Assembly (NCBI RefSeq): GCF_003732705.1
Contig: NZ_MOBR01000006.1
Location: forward strand, 477,287 to 541,286
Length of the DNA stretch: 64,000 nt
Direction of reading: 5' to 3'
DNA from: Pseudomonas frederiksbergensis
Lineage (GTDB): Bacteria > Pseudomonadota > Gammaproteobacteria > Pseudomonadales > Pseudomonadaceae
Position 1 is the first letter of the stretch. Each line of letters begins with the position of its first letter. Positions 34,786 through 44,136 of the stretch are shown here, piece by piece. The notes below the pieces were generated by a model. That model saw only the letters and a program-made list of their open reading frames with translations. It had not been told where the DNA came from and did not search any database. A program made the position numbers and the translations under genes.

Positions 34786-36292
34786 CAGCAATGACGCGCC
34801 TCGCAATCGAACGTTTGCGCCAGATTCGCAGGATCGGTACCAGCAGCATGATGGCCGTGAGCACCCACACGCCAAAGGTGATCGGGCTCGACCAGAGGAT
34901 TTCCAGCGCACCGTTGGAAATCGACAGGGCGCGCCGCAGGTTCTGCTCCATCAAGCCGCCAAGGATGAAGCCCAGCAGCACCGGCGACAATGGGAAATCC
35001 AGTTTGCGCAGGATGTAGCCGAAGATCCCGATGCCGACCATCAAAAACAGATCGAAGGTGGTGGCGTGTACGGCGTAGACGCCGATCCCGGTAATGATCG
35101 CGATCACCGGCACCAGTGCCCAGTTCGGCACGGCGAGGATGCGGGTGAAGATGCGGATCATCGGGATGTTGAGGATTACCAACATGATGTTGGCAATGAA
35201 CAACGAAGCGATCAGGCCCCAGACGATGTCCGGTTGCTGTTGGAACAACAGCGGGCCTGGGGTGATGTTGTACAGCGACAGCGCGCCGATCATCACCGCC
35301 GTGGTGCCCGAACCGGGAACGCCGAGGGTCAGCATCGGCACCAGGGCGCCACAGGCCGAAGCACCGATAGCCGTTTCCGGGGCAGCAAGGCCGCGCATGT
35401 CGCCCTGGCCGAACGTGCCTTTGGCGCCGGCGATGCGTTTTTCGGTCATGTAGGCCACAGCGCTGGCCAGCGTCGCGCCCGCACCCGGCAACACGCCCAT
35501 GATGAAACCCAGCAAGCCGCAACGGATGTTCACCACGAACACCGACGACGCTTCCTTGAAGTTGAACATCATGCGCCCGGTGGCTTTCACCGCTTCCTGA
35601 CCGCGATGGGTTTTCTCCAGCAGCAGGAGAATTTCGCTGATGGAGAACAGGCCCAGCACCAACACGACGAACTGAATGCCGTCGGTCAAATGGATGTTGT
35701 CCCCGGTGAAGCGGTACACGCCGCTGTTGGCATCGATGCCGACGCTCGACAGAAACAGGCCGATCAGCGCCGCGATAAAAGTCTTCAGCGGACGATCACC
35801 GGCCATGCCGCCGAGGCAGACAATCGCGAACACCATCAACACGAAGTATTCCGCCGGGCCGAAAGCGATCGCCCATTTCGCCAGCAGCGGGGCGAACAGC
35901 ACCATGCCGCAAGTGGCGATGAACGCGCCGATGAACGAACTCCACGCCGACAGCGACAACGCCACGCCGGCCAGGCCTTTGCGGGCCATCGGGTAACCGT
36001 CGAGGGTGGTCATCACGGTGGACGCTTCGCCCGGAATGTTCAGCAGGATCGAACTGATTCGTCCGCCGTATTCGCAACCCAGGTACACCGCCGCCAGCAG
36101 GATCAGCGCCGATTCCGGCGGCAGACCCAGGGCGAAGGCAATCGGGATCAACAGCGCCACACCGTTGATCGGGCCCAGGCCCGGCAACAGGCCAACCACG
36201 GTGCCGATCAATGTGCCGCACAGTGCGGTCACCAGGTTGTACGGGCTCAGCGCGACGCCGAAACCCTGGCCCAAATAGCCAAACGTATCCAT
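34778..36292 (-). CDS. tctA: Tripartite tricarboxylate transporter, large permease
   Basis: A 504-residue inner-membrane protein with about 11-12 helices, the typical size of TctA. Glycine-rich TctA signatures are present: LLPGLGPINGVALL near the N-terminus and PGAGATLASAVAYM in the middle. It transports citrate or related tricarboxylates with TctB and the TctC binding protein. It is one base from the end of tctB. Confidence 0.92.
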   Translation of the reverse strand: MDTFGYLGQGFGVALSPYNLVTALCGTLIGTVVGLLPGLGPINGVALLIPIAFALGLPPESALILLAAVYLGCEYGGRISSILLNIPGEASTVMTTLDGYPMARKGLAGVALSLSAWSSFIGAFIATCGMVLFAPLLAKWAIAFGPAEYFVLMVFAIVCLGGMAGDRPLKTFIAALIGLFLSSVGIDANSGVYRFTGDNIHLTDGIQFVVLVLGLFSISEILLLLEKTHRGQEAVKATGRMMFNFKEASSVFVVNIRCGLLGFIMGVLPGAGATLASAVAYMTEKRIAGAKGTFGQGDMRGLAAPETAIGASACGALVPMLTLGVPGSGTTAVMIGALSLYNITPGPLLFQQQPDIVWGLIASLFIANIMLVILNIPMIRIFTRILAVPNWALVPVIAIITGIGVYAVHATTFDLFLMVGIGIFGYILRKLDFPLSPVLLGFILGGLMEQNLRRALSISNGALEILWSSPITFGVWVLTAIMLLVPILRIWRKRSIARRVIADV

Positions 36293-36293
36293 A

Positions 36294-36752
36294 TCAGTTC
36301 TCCAGAACGTCGAGCAGCCCGAGGGGCAGCGGCACGTCCATCAACTTGTCGAACAGCAGGTAGAGGCCAACGCTCATCAGCGTGGTGACGACGATGCTGG
36401 GCAGCCAGCGCCCGCCGTACAGGCGCGCCATCGGGATGCCGATCAGGATGCTGCTGAGAATGAAGCCCAAGGGTTCGAACAGCCCGGCGAAGATCAGCAA
36501 CAGGACGATGCAGATGCCGATCTTGTTCAGGGTTTCGCGGTCGAGTTTCGGATCGTCTTCGCTGTGCACGATGGGCGTCGGGCGAAACAGCATGTACAAC
36601 AAACCGAGGCCCATCAGGCCCAACATCAACAGCGGAAAGGCCCGGGGTCCTACAGGTTCATAGGAAAAAGCCGCTTGATACGGCCACGCCATCAGCGCCA
36701 GGCCTATACAGACCGCCAGCAGCACCGAAGCAAAAATGCGTTGTACGAGCAT
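36294..36752 (-). CDS. tctB: Tripartite tricarboxylate transporter, small permease
   Basis: A 152-residue protein with four predicted helices, the usual TctB form. The start at 36752 (MLVQRIFASV) fits family length; an upstream in-frame codon at 36782 is less likely. It lies between tctC (59 bases away) and tctA on the same strand. Confidence 0.88.
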   Translation of the reverse strand: MLVQRIFASVLLAVCIGLALMAWPYQAAFSYEPVGPRAFPLLMLGLMGLGLLYMLFRPTPIVHSEDDPKLDRETLNKIGICIVLLLIFAGLFEPLGFILSSILIGIPMARLYGGRWLPSIVVTTLMSVGLYLLFDKLMDVPLPLGLLDVLEN

Positions 36753-36811
36753 GGAAAACTCCTGTGCCGCGACCCCGCACAAGCGAGGCCGCAGCCGCTA
36801 GACAGAGGCGA

Positions 36812-37789
36812 TCACTGGATCAGGCCGAATTCTTTGGCCAGCACTTTGTAGTCCGCGACTTGCTTCTTCACGTAGGTGTCCAGCTCCGGGCCGGTCATGG
36901 CGAACGGGAACAGTTCACGCTGATCACGCAGCTTGGCGAAGTCGTCGGACGCCAGCAGTTTGTCGAAGGCGTCTTTCCACCAGGCGTAGTCTTCGTCGCT
37001 GACTTTTGGCCCAAGGTAGAAGCCGCGAACCACCGGCCAGACGATGTCGTAGCCTTGCTCCTTGGCGGTCGGGATGTCCTTCATTTCCGGCTCGTCCAGA
37101 CGCTTCTCGGAGAACACCGCCAACAGGCGCATGTCACCGCTCTGGATGTGCGGCATGGAGTCGGAAATGTCGGTGCTTCCGACCTGGATATGACCGCCGA
37201 GCAGGGCAGTGGCGATTTCACCGCCACCTTCGAGGGCGACATAACGCAGGTCACGCGGGTTGATCCCGGCAGCCTTGGCGATCAGCGCGGTTTGCATCCA
37301 GTCCTGGCTGCCCACGGTGCCGCCGGAGCCGATCACCACTTTGCTCGGATCTTTCTTCAGCGCCTGAACGAGATCGTCGAGGGTCTTGTAGGGCGAATCG
37401 CTTTTCACTGCGATAGCGCCGTAGCTGGTGCCGACCGCAGCCAACCAACGCACGTTGGTTTCATCGAAACGCCCGAATTTGCCTTGGGCCAGGTTCAGCA
37501 ACGAGCCGCTGGACCACGCCACCAGCGTTCCGGCATCGGCCGGACGCTGGGCAACCACCGCGTTGTACGCCACCGCGCCGACACCGCCGGGCATGTAGGT
37601 CACGCGCATCGGTTTGGTCAGCAGTTTTTCATTCAGCAGCGCGCTTTGCGCCAGTTTGCAGGTCAGGTCAAAACCACCGCCGGGGGAGGCCGGGGCGATG
37701 CATTCCGGGCGCTTGGGCTCAGCCATCAATTGGCCGGCGAACAGCAGGGCGCTGGCGGTGAGAGCAACTTTACGCAGTGATAAGTTCAT
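36812..37789 (-). CDS. tctC: Tripartite tricarboxylate transporter substrate-binding protein
   Basis: A 325-residue periplasmic Bug-family receptor. The signal peptide covers residues 1-23 (ending GQLMAEP). The mature protein begins PKRPECIAPASPGGGFD, which contains the glycine-rich loop that binds the carboxylate. It lies directly after the porin gene on the same strand and supplies ligand to TctA/TctB. Confidence 0.92.
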   Translation of the reverse strand: MNLSLRKVALTASALLFAGQLMAEPKRPECIAPASPGGGFDLTCKLAQSALLNEKLLTKPMRVTYMPGGVGAVAYNAVVAQRPADAGTLVAWSSGSLLNLAQGKFGRFDETNVRWLAAVGTSYGAIAVKSDSPYKTLDDLVQALKKDPSKVVIGSGGTVGSQDWMQTALIAKAAGINPRDLRYVALEGGGEIATALLGGHIQVGSTDISDSMPHIQSGDMRLLAVFSEKRLDEPEMKDIPTAKEQGYDIVWPVVRGFYLGPKVSDEDYAWWKDAFDKLLASDDFAKLRDQRELFPFAMTGPELDTYVKKQVADYKVLAKEFGLIQ

Positions 37790-37828
37790 TCAAGTCTCCT
37801 TGGGAGTTGTTGTTATGGACGTACTGAA

Positions 37829-39121
37829 TTACCAAAGGGCAACGCTATAGCTCACCAGCAGACGCACTTCATCGGCATCGCGAGCGGAGTAGTTGGAGCG
37901 GTAGGTGGCATTACGCAGGCGCACGGCGACGTCCTTGAGTGCGCCGCTTTGTACTACATATTTGATCTCGGTATTGCGTTCCCACTCCTTGCCTTCGTCA
38001 CCGTTCTTGAGCTTGATGTTGTCGCCGCTCAGGTAACGGCTCATGAAACTCAGGCCGGGGATGCCGAGTTTGGCGAAGTCGTAGTCGTAGCGCGCTTGCC
38101 AGGAGTGTTCTTCGGCGCCGGCAAAGTCGTTGATCTGCACAAAGTTGACCAGGTACGGGTCGGCGCCATCGACATACGGAAACGCGCTGTCGCCAGACAT
38201 GTGCTGGTAACCGGCGCTGAATTTATGCCCGCTCAAGGCATAGCTCACCAGACCGTTCAGGGAATTGTTGTCGATCTTGCCGCCACGGGCCGCGCCCTGG
38301 TCATCACTGATGGCCAGTCGCAGGTCGGTGCCGAAGGTGCCCGGGCCGAACGGCTGCGAGGCGATCACGCCGAGGAAGTGCTGGTTATAGACCTCATCGA
38401 GTTGCGCGAAGTGGTAGCTGCCGGTGATCTTGTCGGTGAACTTGTAATCCACGCCGCCAAAATCGAAGTGCTTGCCAGCGGCCGTGCCGGCAAAGCGACT
38501 GTTCTTGTTGTTGAGGGCAATGTCCTCGAAATCGGTGCTGTCGCGGTCCTTGGCTTTCTCCAGTCGGCCACCGGTGAAGGTCAGGTTCTTGATCTCTTTG
38601 GAGGTGAGCAGGCCGCCTTCAAAAGTCTGCGGCAAAGTGCGTCCGTCGTTGGGCTTGAGGATCGGCAGTTCCGGAATCAGGCTGCCGATTTTCAGTTCGG
38701 TGGCGGAGATTTTTATTTTGCCGGTCAAGCCCAGCTTGGAGTACTCGTCGGCGGCGCGGCCGTCATCGTGGGTCGGCAGCAGGCCGGTGCCGGTACGATC
38801 GGGACTCGAATCGAGCTTGACCCCCAGCATGCCCAACGCATCGACACCGAACCCCACGGTGCCGTCGGTATAACCCGATTGCAGATTGAGCAGAAACCCC
38901 TGGGCCCATTCGTCACGCTTGGATTGCTGGGCGCTGGTGCCGTCGCGAAAGTCGCGGTTGAAATACATGTTGCGGGTTTCGAGGGTTGCCGTACTGTCTT
39001 CGAAGAAGGCAGCCTGGCTCAACGGCGAAAAGCCGGCGAAGGCGGCGGCACTGGCAAGGGCGGTGTGGCTGAGGCGGGGAAAACGAACAGGCGGGCGAGC
39101 CTGAAGCTGCATGGACAGCAT
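37829..39121 (-). CDS. OprD-family outer-membrane porin (OpdH-like)
   Basis: A 430-residue OprD-type 18-strand porin with a signal peptide (ending near SPLSQAAFFED) and a C-terminal aromatic strand (LLVSYSVALW). The position before tctC, and the divergent tctDE, match the opdH-tct tricarboxylate cluster of P. aeruginosa, so tricarboxylate uptake across the outer membrane is likely. A second ATG three codons in (39112) is a possible start. The 234 bases to tctD hold the divergent promoters. Confidence 0.88.
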   Translation of the reverse strand: MLSMQLQARPPVRFPRLSHTALASAAAFAGFSPLSQAAFFEDSTATLETRNMYFNRDFRDGTSAQQSKRDEWAQGFLLNLQSGYTDGTVGFGVDALGMLGVKLDSSPDRTGTGLLPTHDDGRAADEYSKLGLTGKIKISATELKIGSLIPELPILKPNDGRTLPQTFEGGLLTSKEIKNLTFTGGRLEKAKDRDSTDFEDIALNNKNSRFAGTAAGKHFDFGGVDYKFTDKITGSYHFAQLDEVYNQHFLGVIASQPFGPGTFGTDLRLAISDDQGAARGGKIDNNSLNGLVSYALSGHKFSAGYQHMSGDSAFPYVDGADPYLVNFVQINDFAGAEEHSWQARYDYDFAKLGIPGLSFMSRYLSGDNIKLKNGDEGKEWERNTEIKYVVQSGALKDVAVRLRNATYRSNYSARDADEVRLLVSYSVALW

Positions 39122-39355
39122 CGTGAAGTACTCCGTTATTGTTCTTATTGGCGAAAACGCTTCGTGGCGTTTTTCGTATTCGCTAGTGCGCTAGCGACGG
39201 GCAGCCGGAACTGTCCGTGGCCGGACTCTAACCGGCTAACCTTTCGCTAACCTTTCAGCTGACTTTCACGGTTTTCGGGCTTCACAGCGGCGGATGCGGC
39301 TGTAAACTCCGCGCCAAAGAATGGCGTCGACCATCCCTGAACGAGGTAAGTATCC

Positions 39356-40027
39356 ATGCGTGTCCTGCTCGTCGAAGACCATCTGCAGCTCGCCGAAAGT
39401 GTTGCCCAGGCGCTTAAGAGCACCGGGTTGACCGTGGATGTCTTGCACGACGGCGTGGCGGCCGACCTGGCCCTGAGCAGCGAGGAATACGCCATGGCGA
39501 TCCTCGACGTCGGCCTGCCGCGCATGGATGGTTTCGAAGTGCTGGCGCGGCTGCGGGCCCGGGGCAAGAACCTGCCGGTGTTGATGCTGACCGCTCGCAG
39601 CGACGTCAAGGATCGGGTCCACGGCCTGAATCTGGGCGCCGACGATTACCTGGCCAAACCGTTCGAACTGACTGAACTCGAAGCTCGGGTCAAAGCCCTG
39701 TTGCGCCGCAGCGTGCTGGGGGGTGAACGTCAGCAGACCTGCGGCGTGCTGGCTTATGACCTGGACACCCGGCGCTTCACCCTCGGCGAAGAATTGCTGA
39801 CCCTGACGTCTCGCGAGCAGGCAGTGCTTGAAGCGTTGATCGCTCGTCCCGGTCGGGTGATGAGCAAGGAGCAATTGGCTTCTCAGGTGTTTGGCCTGGA
39901 CGAAGAGGCCAGCCCCGACGCCATCGAAATCTACGTCCACCGCTTGCGCAAGAAACTCGACGGCCAACCGGTGGCGATCGTGACCTTCCGCGGCCTCGGC
40001 TATTTGCTGGAAAGCCGCGATGCATAA
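39356..40027 (+). CDS. tctD: Response regulator TctD
   Basis: A 223-residue OmpR/PhoB-type regulator. The receiver domain has the phosphoacceptor Asp51 (AILDVGLPRMDG) and Lys near residue 101. The C-terminal winged-helix domain binds DNA (SPDAIEIYVHRLRKKLDG). A GAGGTAAG site precedes the ATG. It overlaps the sensor gene by eight bases, and the pair is divergent from the porin-tctCBA operon that it should activate in response to tricarboxylates. Confidence 0.92.
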   Translation: MRVLLVEDHLQLAESVAQALKSTGLTVDVLHDGVAADLALSSEEYAMAILDVGLPRMDGFEVLARLRARGKNLPVLMLTARSDVKDRVHGLNLGADDYLAKPFELTELEARVKALLRRSVLGGERQQTCGVLAYDLDTRRFTLGEELLTLTSREQAVLEALIARPGRVMSKEQLASQVFGLDEEASPDAIEIYVHRLRKKLDGQPVAIVTFRGLGYLLESRDA

Positions 40028-41408
40028 GCCCAGCAGCCTGCGTTGGCGGTTGCTGTGGAACCTGGCGTTGTTGCTGGTGGTGTTGATGCTGGCCAGTGGT
40101 TTGAGCGCTTATTGGAATGGTCGCGAAGCGGCGGACACCGCTTACGATCGCACCTTGCTGGCCTCGGCGCGGACCATTGCCGCCGGGGTTTCCCAGCGTG
40201 ACGGCACCCTCAGCGCCGATGTCCCTTATGTCGCTCTCGACACGTTTGCCTACGACAGTGCCGGGCGCATCTTTTATCTGGTCAACGACATCCACCAGAA
40301 CCTGATCTCCGGTTACGAAAACCTTCCGCCGCCACCGCCGGGTACGCCGCGCACCGATGACTATCCGGCGCTGGCACGTTTCTATAACGCCGTTTATCGC
40401 GGGCAGAACGTCCGTGTGGTGAGTTTGCTCAAACCGGTGAGCGAACCGAACATGAATGGCATGGCGGAAATCCGCGTCGCTGAAACCGACGAGGCACGGG
40501 TCAGCATGGCGCGCAGCCTGGCGGCGGATACGTTGCTGCGCCTGGGGATGTTGGCGATTGGTGCATTGTTGTTGGTCTGGTTCGCGGTCAGTGCGGCGCT
40601 GCGCCCGCTGGAGCGTTTGCGCACGGCGGTGGAGGAGCGGCAATCGGATGACCTGCGTCCTTTGCCGCTGGTGGAAGTGCAGCGTGAATTGTGGCCGTTG
40701 GTGCGGGCGCTCAATCACTTTACCGAGCGTCTGCGCGGGCAGTTCGAGCGTCAGGCGCAATTCATTGCCGACGCCGCGCATGAATTACGTACGCCGCTGG
40801 CGGCGCTCAAGGCGCGACTCGAACTGGGGCTGCGTGCCAGCGAACCGCAAACCTGGCGTAGCACCCTGGAAACCGCCGCCCAGGGCACTGATCGCCTGAC
40901 ACATTTGGCTAATCAGTTGCTGTCCCTGGCACGGGTCGAAAACGGCGCGCGGGCGATTGCCGAGGGCGGCGCGCAATTGCTGGACCTTAGCCAGTTGGCC
41001 CGAGAGTTGGGCATGGCGATGGCGCCGCTGGCCCACGCACGGGGCGTGGCGCTGGCGCTGGAGGCGGAGGAACCGGTGTGGCTGCGCGGCGAGCCGACGC
41101 TGTTGAACGAATTGCTGAGCAATCTAGTGGACAACGCCCTGGCCCACACGCCGCCGGGTGGCAATGTGATTCTGCGGGTGACGGCACCAGCGGTGCTGGA
41201 GGTCGAGGACGATGGGCCGGGCATTCCCCTGGAAGAGCGTGATCGGGTGTTCGAGCGCTTTTATCGACGCAACCAGCAGGTCGCGGGTTCGGGGTTGGGG
41301 TTGGCGATTGTGGGGGAGATTTGTCGTGCGCATTTGGCGCAGATCAGCCTTCACGATGGCGAGAAGGCAGGGTTGAAGGTTCGGGTGAGTTTTATTGCCG
41401 GGGAGTGA
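40020..41408 (+). CDS. tctE: Sensor histidine kinase TctE
   Basis: A 462-residue membrane kinase. Transmembrane helices lie at about residues 12-32 and 170-190 and flank a periplasmic sensing domain. A HAMP region and the phosphoacceptor His254 in DAAHELRTPLAAL follow, then the ATP-binding N, G1 and G2 boxes (NLVDNALAHTP, VEDDGPGIP, GSGLGLAIV). It shares eight bases with tctD. Confidence 0.92.
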   Translation: MHKPSSLRWRLLWNLALLLVVLMLASGLSAYWNGREAADTAYDRTLLASARTIAAGVSQRDGTLSADVPYVALDTFAYDSAGRIFYLVNDIHQNLISGYENLPPPPPGTPRTDDYPALARFYNAVYRGQNVRVVSLLKPVSEPNMNGMAEIRVAETDEARVSMARSLAADTLLRLGMLAIGALLLVWFAVSAALRPLERLRTAVEERQSDDLRPLPLVEVQRELWPLVRALNHFTERLRGQFERQAQFIADAAHELRTPLAALKARLELGLRASEPQTWRSTLETAAQGTDRLTHLANQLLSLARVENGARAIAEGGAQLLDLSQLARELGMAMAPLAHARGVALALEAEEPVWLRGEPTLLNELLSNLVDNALAHTPPGGNVILRVTAPAVLEVEDDGPGIPLEERDRVFERFYRRNQQVAGSGLGLAIVGEICRAHLAQISLHDGEKAGLKVRVSFIAGE

Positions 41409-41424
41409 GGGCGTTTTCGATGGC

Positions 41425-41494
41425 CTCTTCGCGGGCAAGCCTCGCTCCTACAGGAATCGTTCGAAACCTGTAGGAGCGAGGCTTGCCCGCGAAG
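41425..41494. repeat. REPIN, compact form with GCGAAG ends outward
   Basis: Inverted REP units at 41425-41452 and 41467-41494 (core GGGCAAGCCTCGC) have only about 14 bases between them. The GCGAAG ends face outward, as in the copy at 53081-53155. It lies between the convergent tctE and HDOD genes. Confidence 0.85.
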
Positions 41495-41497
41495 CTT

Positions 41498-42319
41498 TTA
41501 ATAAAACATCGACCGCGACTCTTCCAGATCCCGGCACATCGCCTCATTCTCCGGATCAATCCCCAGCTTCTTGAACGCCGGCACATTGAACGCATCGATC
41601 CGAGCCAGCGGATGGTCGGTGTCCTTGTGGCAATACAGGCTCGCGACCTGCACCACGTCGACATAATCGACACGTTTGGAATCACGCTTGAAGTCCAGGT
41701 ACTGCCCCGGCAATTTCACCAGCATTTCCGGAAACTCCCAGACGCTGAGCAATTTGTCGCCCAGCAGCGGGTGAATGCGGTCGATCACATGGTTGAGGCT
41801 GACCGGGTCCGAGAGCAGCTCATAGTGATCCTCGGCGTAGGTCAGGATCGGCAGTACGCCAATCTGATGCACCAGGCCGCCGAGCGCCGCCTGATCGGGT
41901 TTGAGTTGGGTGTAGCTGCGGCACAGCGCGTAGCTGATCCCGGCGATTTCCAGGCTTTTGCGCCAGACATCGCGCATTTTCTGTTCCACGACTTCGGAGC
42001 GGGCGTGGAAAATCTGCTCCATGACCAGACCAATCGCCAGGTTACTGCTGTAGTTCACGCCTAACCGGGTGATGGCCGTGTGCAGGTCGGTGACTTCCTG
42101 GGTCGCACGCAACAACGGGCTGTTGACCACTTTGATCAGGCGCGCCGACAACGCGGTATCGCGACCGATCACTTTACTCAGGGTGCTAACGCTGATCTCC
42201 GGATCTTCAGCGGCCTTGCGAATCTGCAGGGCCACTTCCGGTAATGTTGGCAGAACCAGGTCATCGTTATCGATGGCCTCAACCAAATCCTGTTGGACCT
42301 TATCCGCCAGCTCACTCAT
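41498..42319 (-). CDS. HDOD domain signalling protein
   Basis: A 273-residue HDOD-domain protein. The domain (about residues 20-215) has the LPTLPEVALQIRKAAEDPE start and the LIKVVNSPLLR segment. It lacks the HD metal pair of active phosphohydrolases, so it is a likely scaffold or regulator in signalling. No partner domain is attached. It precedes ygfZ on the same strand order, though the two are separated by 36 bases. Confidence 0.87.
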   Translation of the reverse strand: MSELADKVQQDLVEAIDNDDLVLPTLPEVALQIRKAAEDPEISVSTLSKVIGRDTALSARLIKVVNSPLLRATQEVTDLHTAITRLGVNYSSNLAIGLVMEQIFHARSEVVEQKMRDVWRKSLEIAGISYALCRSYTQLKPDQAALGGLVHQIGVLPILTYAEDHYELLSDPVSLNHVIDRIHPLLGDKLLSVWEFPEMLVKLPGQYLDFKRDSKRVDYVDVVQVASLYCHKDTDHPLARIDAFNVPAFKKLGIDPENEAMCRDLEESRSMFY

Positions 42320-42355
42320 TTCTGTTCTCTAGGGTCTTGCATAAAAATACTGCTG

Positions 42356-43297
42356 TCAGCGCTGGATTTCTTTATCGCGATCCAGGGCGTAAGGCAGGTC
42401 GAGCAAGTGCAGGGCAGGGCCTTCGAGCGCCGCCAGGTGGATGTCACCGGCCTCTGCTGCTTCGGCTTGCAGCACGGCCAGGAGTTCAATGTTTTGCTCG
42501 CTGCGGGCGGCAATCACGACTTCGCCGATCGAACTGCCGTGACTCGGCGCAAACAGCTGGGTGCCGGGCTCGGGCAAGTCACTGGCGTCCAGTTGCAGGC
42601 GATACAAGCGACGCTTGAGTTTGCCCAGGTATTGCATCCGCGCGACGATTTCCTGGCCGGTGTAGCAGCCTTTCTTGAAACTAACGCCGCCGACGGCTTG
42701 CAGGTTGAGCATCTGCGGGATGAACAGCTCGCGGGTACTCGGCATGACCTGGCCGATCCCAGCGCGAACCTGACCCAGCAGCCACTGATTCAGCTCGCCT
42801 TCGGCCAGCAGAGCGGACAGCTTGCCCTTGATGGCGTCCGCTTGATCGGCGGCAACCCAGAGTTCGGCGCGTTCCGGTGAGACGCGAATGGCGATCAAGC
42901 CGTCATTGCGCGCAACGCTGTCGGTGTCTGCCGGCAACTCAAGACCCAGGCTGCTCAGTGCCGCATCGCCGTGGTCGAGGCCGAAGCGAACCCAGGCGGC
43001 GCTTTCGTCGGTCAGTTTGGATTTGGAGAACACAGCATACTTTTTCAGGTCTGCCAGTTGTGGCTCCAGCAGCTCGGTGGCCATGGCCAGGAGCACGCCG
43101 TCGCCTTCCAGCAGAATGCGGAAACTCGACTGCATCCGGCCCTTCTGGGTGCAGCGGGCACCGAGACTGGCCTGGGTGTCGCTCAGGTAGTTGAGGTTGC
43201 AGGTCAGTTGGCCCTGCAGGAATTTGCCGGCATCCGCGCCGCGGACCGCGAGAATGCCTTCGTGTGACAGGGTGCAGAAAAAAGCAGAATCGGCCAT
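42356..43297 (-). CDS. ygfZ: tRNA-modifying protein YgfZ, folate-dependent
   Basis: A 313-residue GcvT-like protein. The YgfZ hallmark KGCYTGQEIVARMQYLGK lies at about residues 226-243; its cysteine is important for Fe-S cluster assembly and repair with tetrahydrofolate. The length fits the family. It is divergent from sdhE, which is common in gammaproteobacteria. Confidence 0.93.
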   Translation of the reverse strand: MADSAFFCTLSHEGILAVRGADAGKFLQGQLTCNLNYLSDTQASLGARCTQKGRMQSSFRILLEGDGVLLAMATELLEPQLADLKKYAVFSKSKLTDESAAWVRFGLDHGDAALSSLGLELPADTDSVARNDGLIAIRVSPERAELWVAADQADAIKGKLSALLAEGELNQWLLGQVRAGIGQVMPSTRELFIPQMLNLQAVGGVSFKKGCYTGQEIVARMQYLGKLKRRLYRLQLDASDLPEPGTQLFAPSHGSSIGEVVIAARSEQNIELLAVLQAEAAEAGDIHLAALEGPALHLLDLPYALDRDKEIQR

Positions 43298-43445
43298 GGG
43301 TCATCGCAGGGTAAAGAGTCTGGAGGACATCATAAGGGTGCGCCCTTGAAATGGGTAGTTCACAAAAGGACAGGAGGCCCGACCAAAGCCGACTGTTCGC
43401 TCAAGCTTTGGGCTGTATACTTGCCGCCTATTTGAGGAGCGCTCC

Positions 43446-43700
43446 ATGGTCGAAGATGTTGAACTGAATCGCCTCTACTGGCACAGCCGCCGCGGCATGC
43501 TTGAGCTTGACGTGTTGCTGGTGCCGTTCGTGAAAGAGGTCTATCCGCACCTCAATGATGTCGACCGCGATTGCTACCGCAAGCTGCTCGAATGCGAAGA
43601 TCAGGACATGTTCGGCTGGTTCATGGAACGTGCCGAATCGGAAGATCCGGAGCTTCAGCGCATGGTTCGCATGATCCTGGATCGTGTCCAGCCCAAGTAA
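43446..43700 (+). CDS. sdhE: Succinate dehydrogenase FAD assembly factor SdhE
   Basis: An 84-residue protein that inserts FAD covalently into SdhA. The RGMLELD segment (residues 16-22, preceded by WHSR) is the SdhE signature that contacts the flavoprotein. A GAGGAGC site precedes the ATG. It overlaps ygfX by 17 bases, the usual sdhE-ygfX pair. Confidence 0.93.
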   Translation: MVEDVELNRLYWHSRRGMLELDVLLVPFVKEVYPHLNDVDRDCYRKLLECEDQDMFGWFMERAESEDPELQRMVRMILDRVQPK

Positions 43701-44136
43701 TGCGTTCGAATGCCGCTGGCATGCCTCACGGCAGTTGCTGGCGGCTTATGGTTTGGCCCAGCTATTCGCGCTGGGTTCGTTGTTTCTTCTTTCTATACCG
43801 GTCTGGGCCAGTCTGCTCGGCGTTTTTCTGTGCGCAGCTCACGGATTTTGGACGCTGCCGCGACAGATTCTGCTGACACATCCCCAAGCGTTTTGCGGTT
43901 TTCGCCGCGACGCCGATGGCTGGCAGGTGTGGAATCAGGCGAGCGGCTGGCAGCCGGCACAACTGCGACCGGACAGCTTGGCGCTACCGTCGGTCGTGGT
44001 GCTGCGGTTTAGACTGAGGGGCGAGCGGCGAGTCAGGACGATCTGCGTGCCCCGGGATGCGCAGGCGGCGGATCTGCACCGACGCCTGCGGGTCCGGTTG
44101 AAGTTCAGTCGGCGTAGGTGGGCGGCACCAGAATAG
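43684..44136 (+). CDS. ygfX: YgfX-type membrane protein (CptA-like)
   Basis: A 150-residue protein with a short N-terminal membrane hairpin (about residues 20-58, two hydrophobic helices) and a soluble C-terminal part, as in YgfX/CptA. It is linked to SdhE and was described in E. coli as a toxin-like partner, though that role is debated. It uses a GTG start inside the end of sdhE. Its last 32 bases overlap the end of nadB on the other strand. Confidence 0.82.
   Translation: MSSPSNAFECRWHASRQLLAAYGLAQLFALGSLFLLSIPVWASLLGVFLCAAHGFWTLPRQILLTHPQAFCGFRRDADGWQVWNQASGWQPAQLRPDSLALPSVVVLRFRLRGERRVRTICVPRDAQAADLHRRLRVRLKFSRRRWAAPE

Noticed and set aside
34766..36388. A 540-codon open frame on the plus strand opposite tctA
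   Set aside because: It is a mirror frame of a high-GC transporter gene with a His/Gln/Arg-rich unlikely composition, no ribosome site and no domain. tctA on the other strand has clear family motifs.
37949..39250. A 433-codon open frame opposite the OprD-type porin
   Set aside because: It has valine/glycine-rich low-complexity translation and no ribosome site; the porin is clearly coding.
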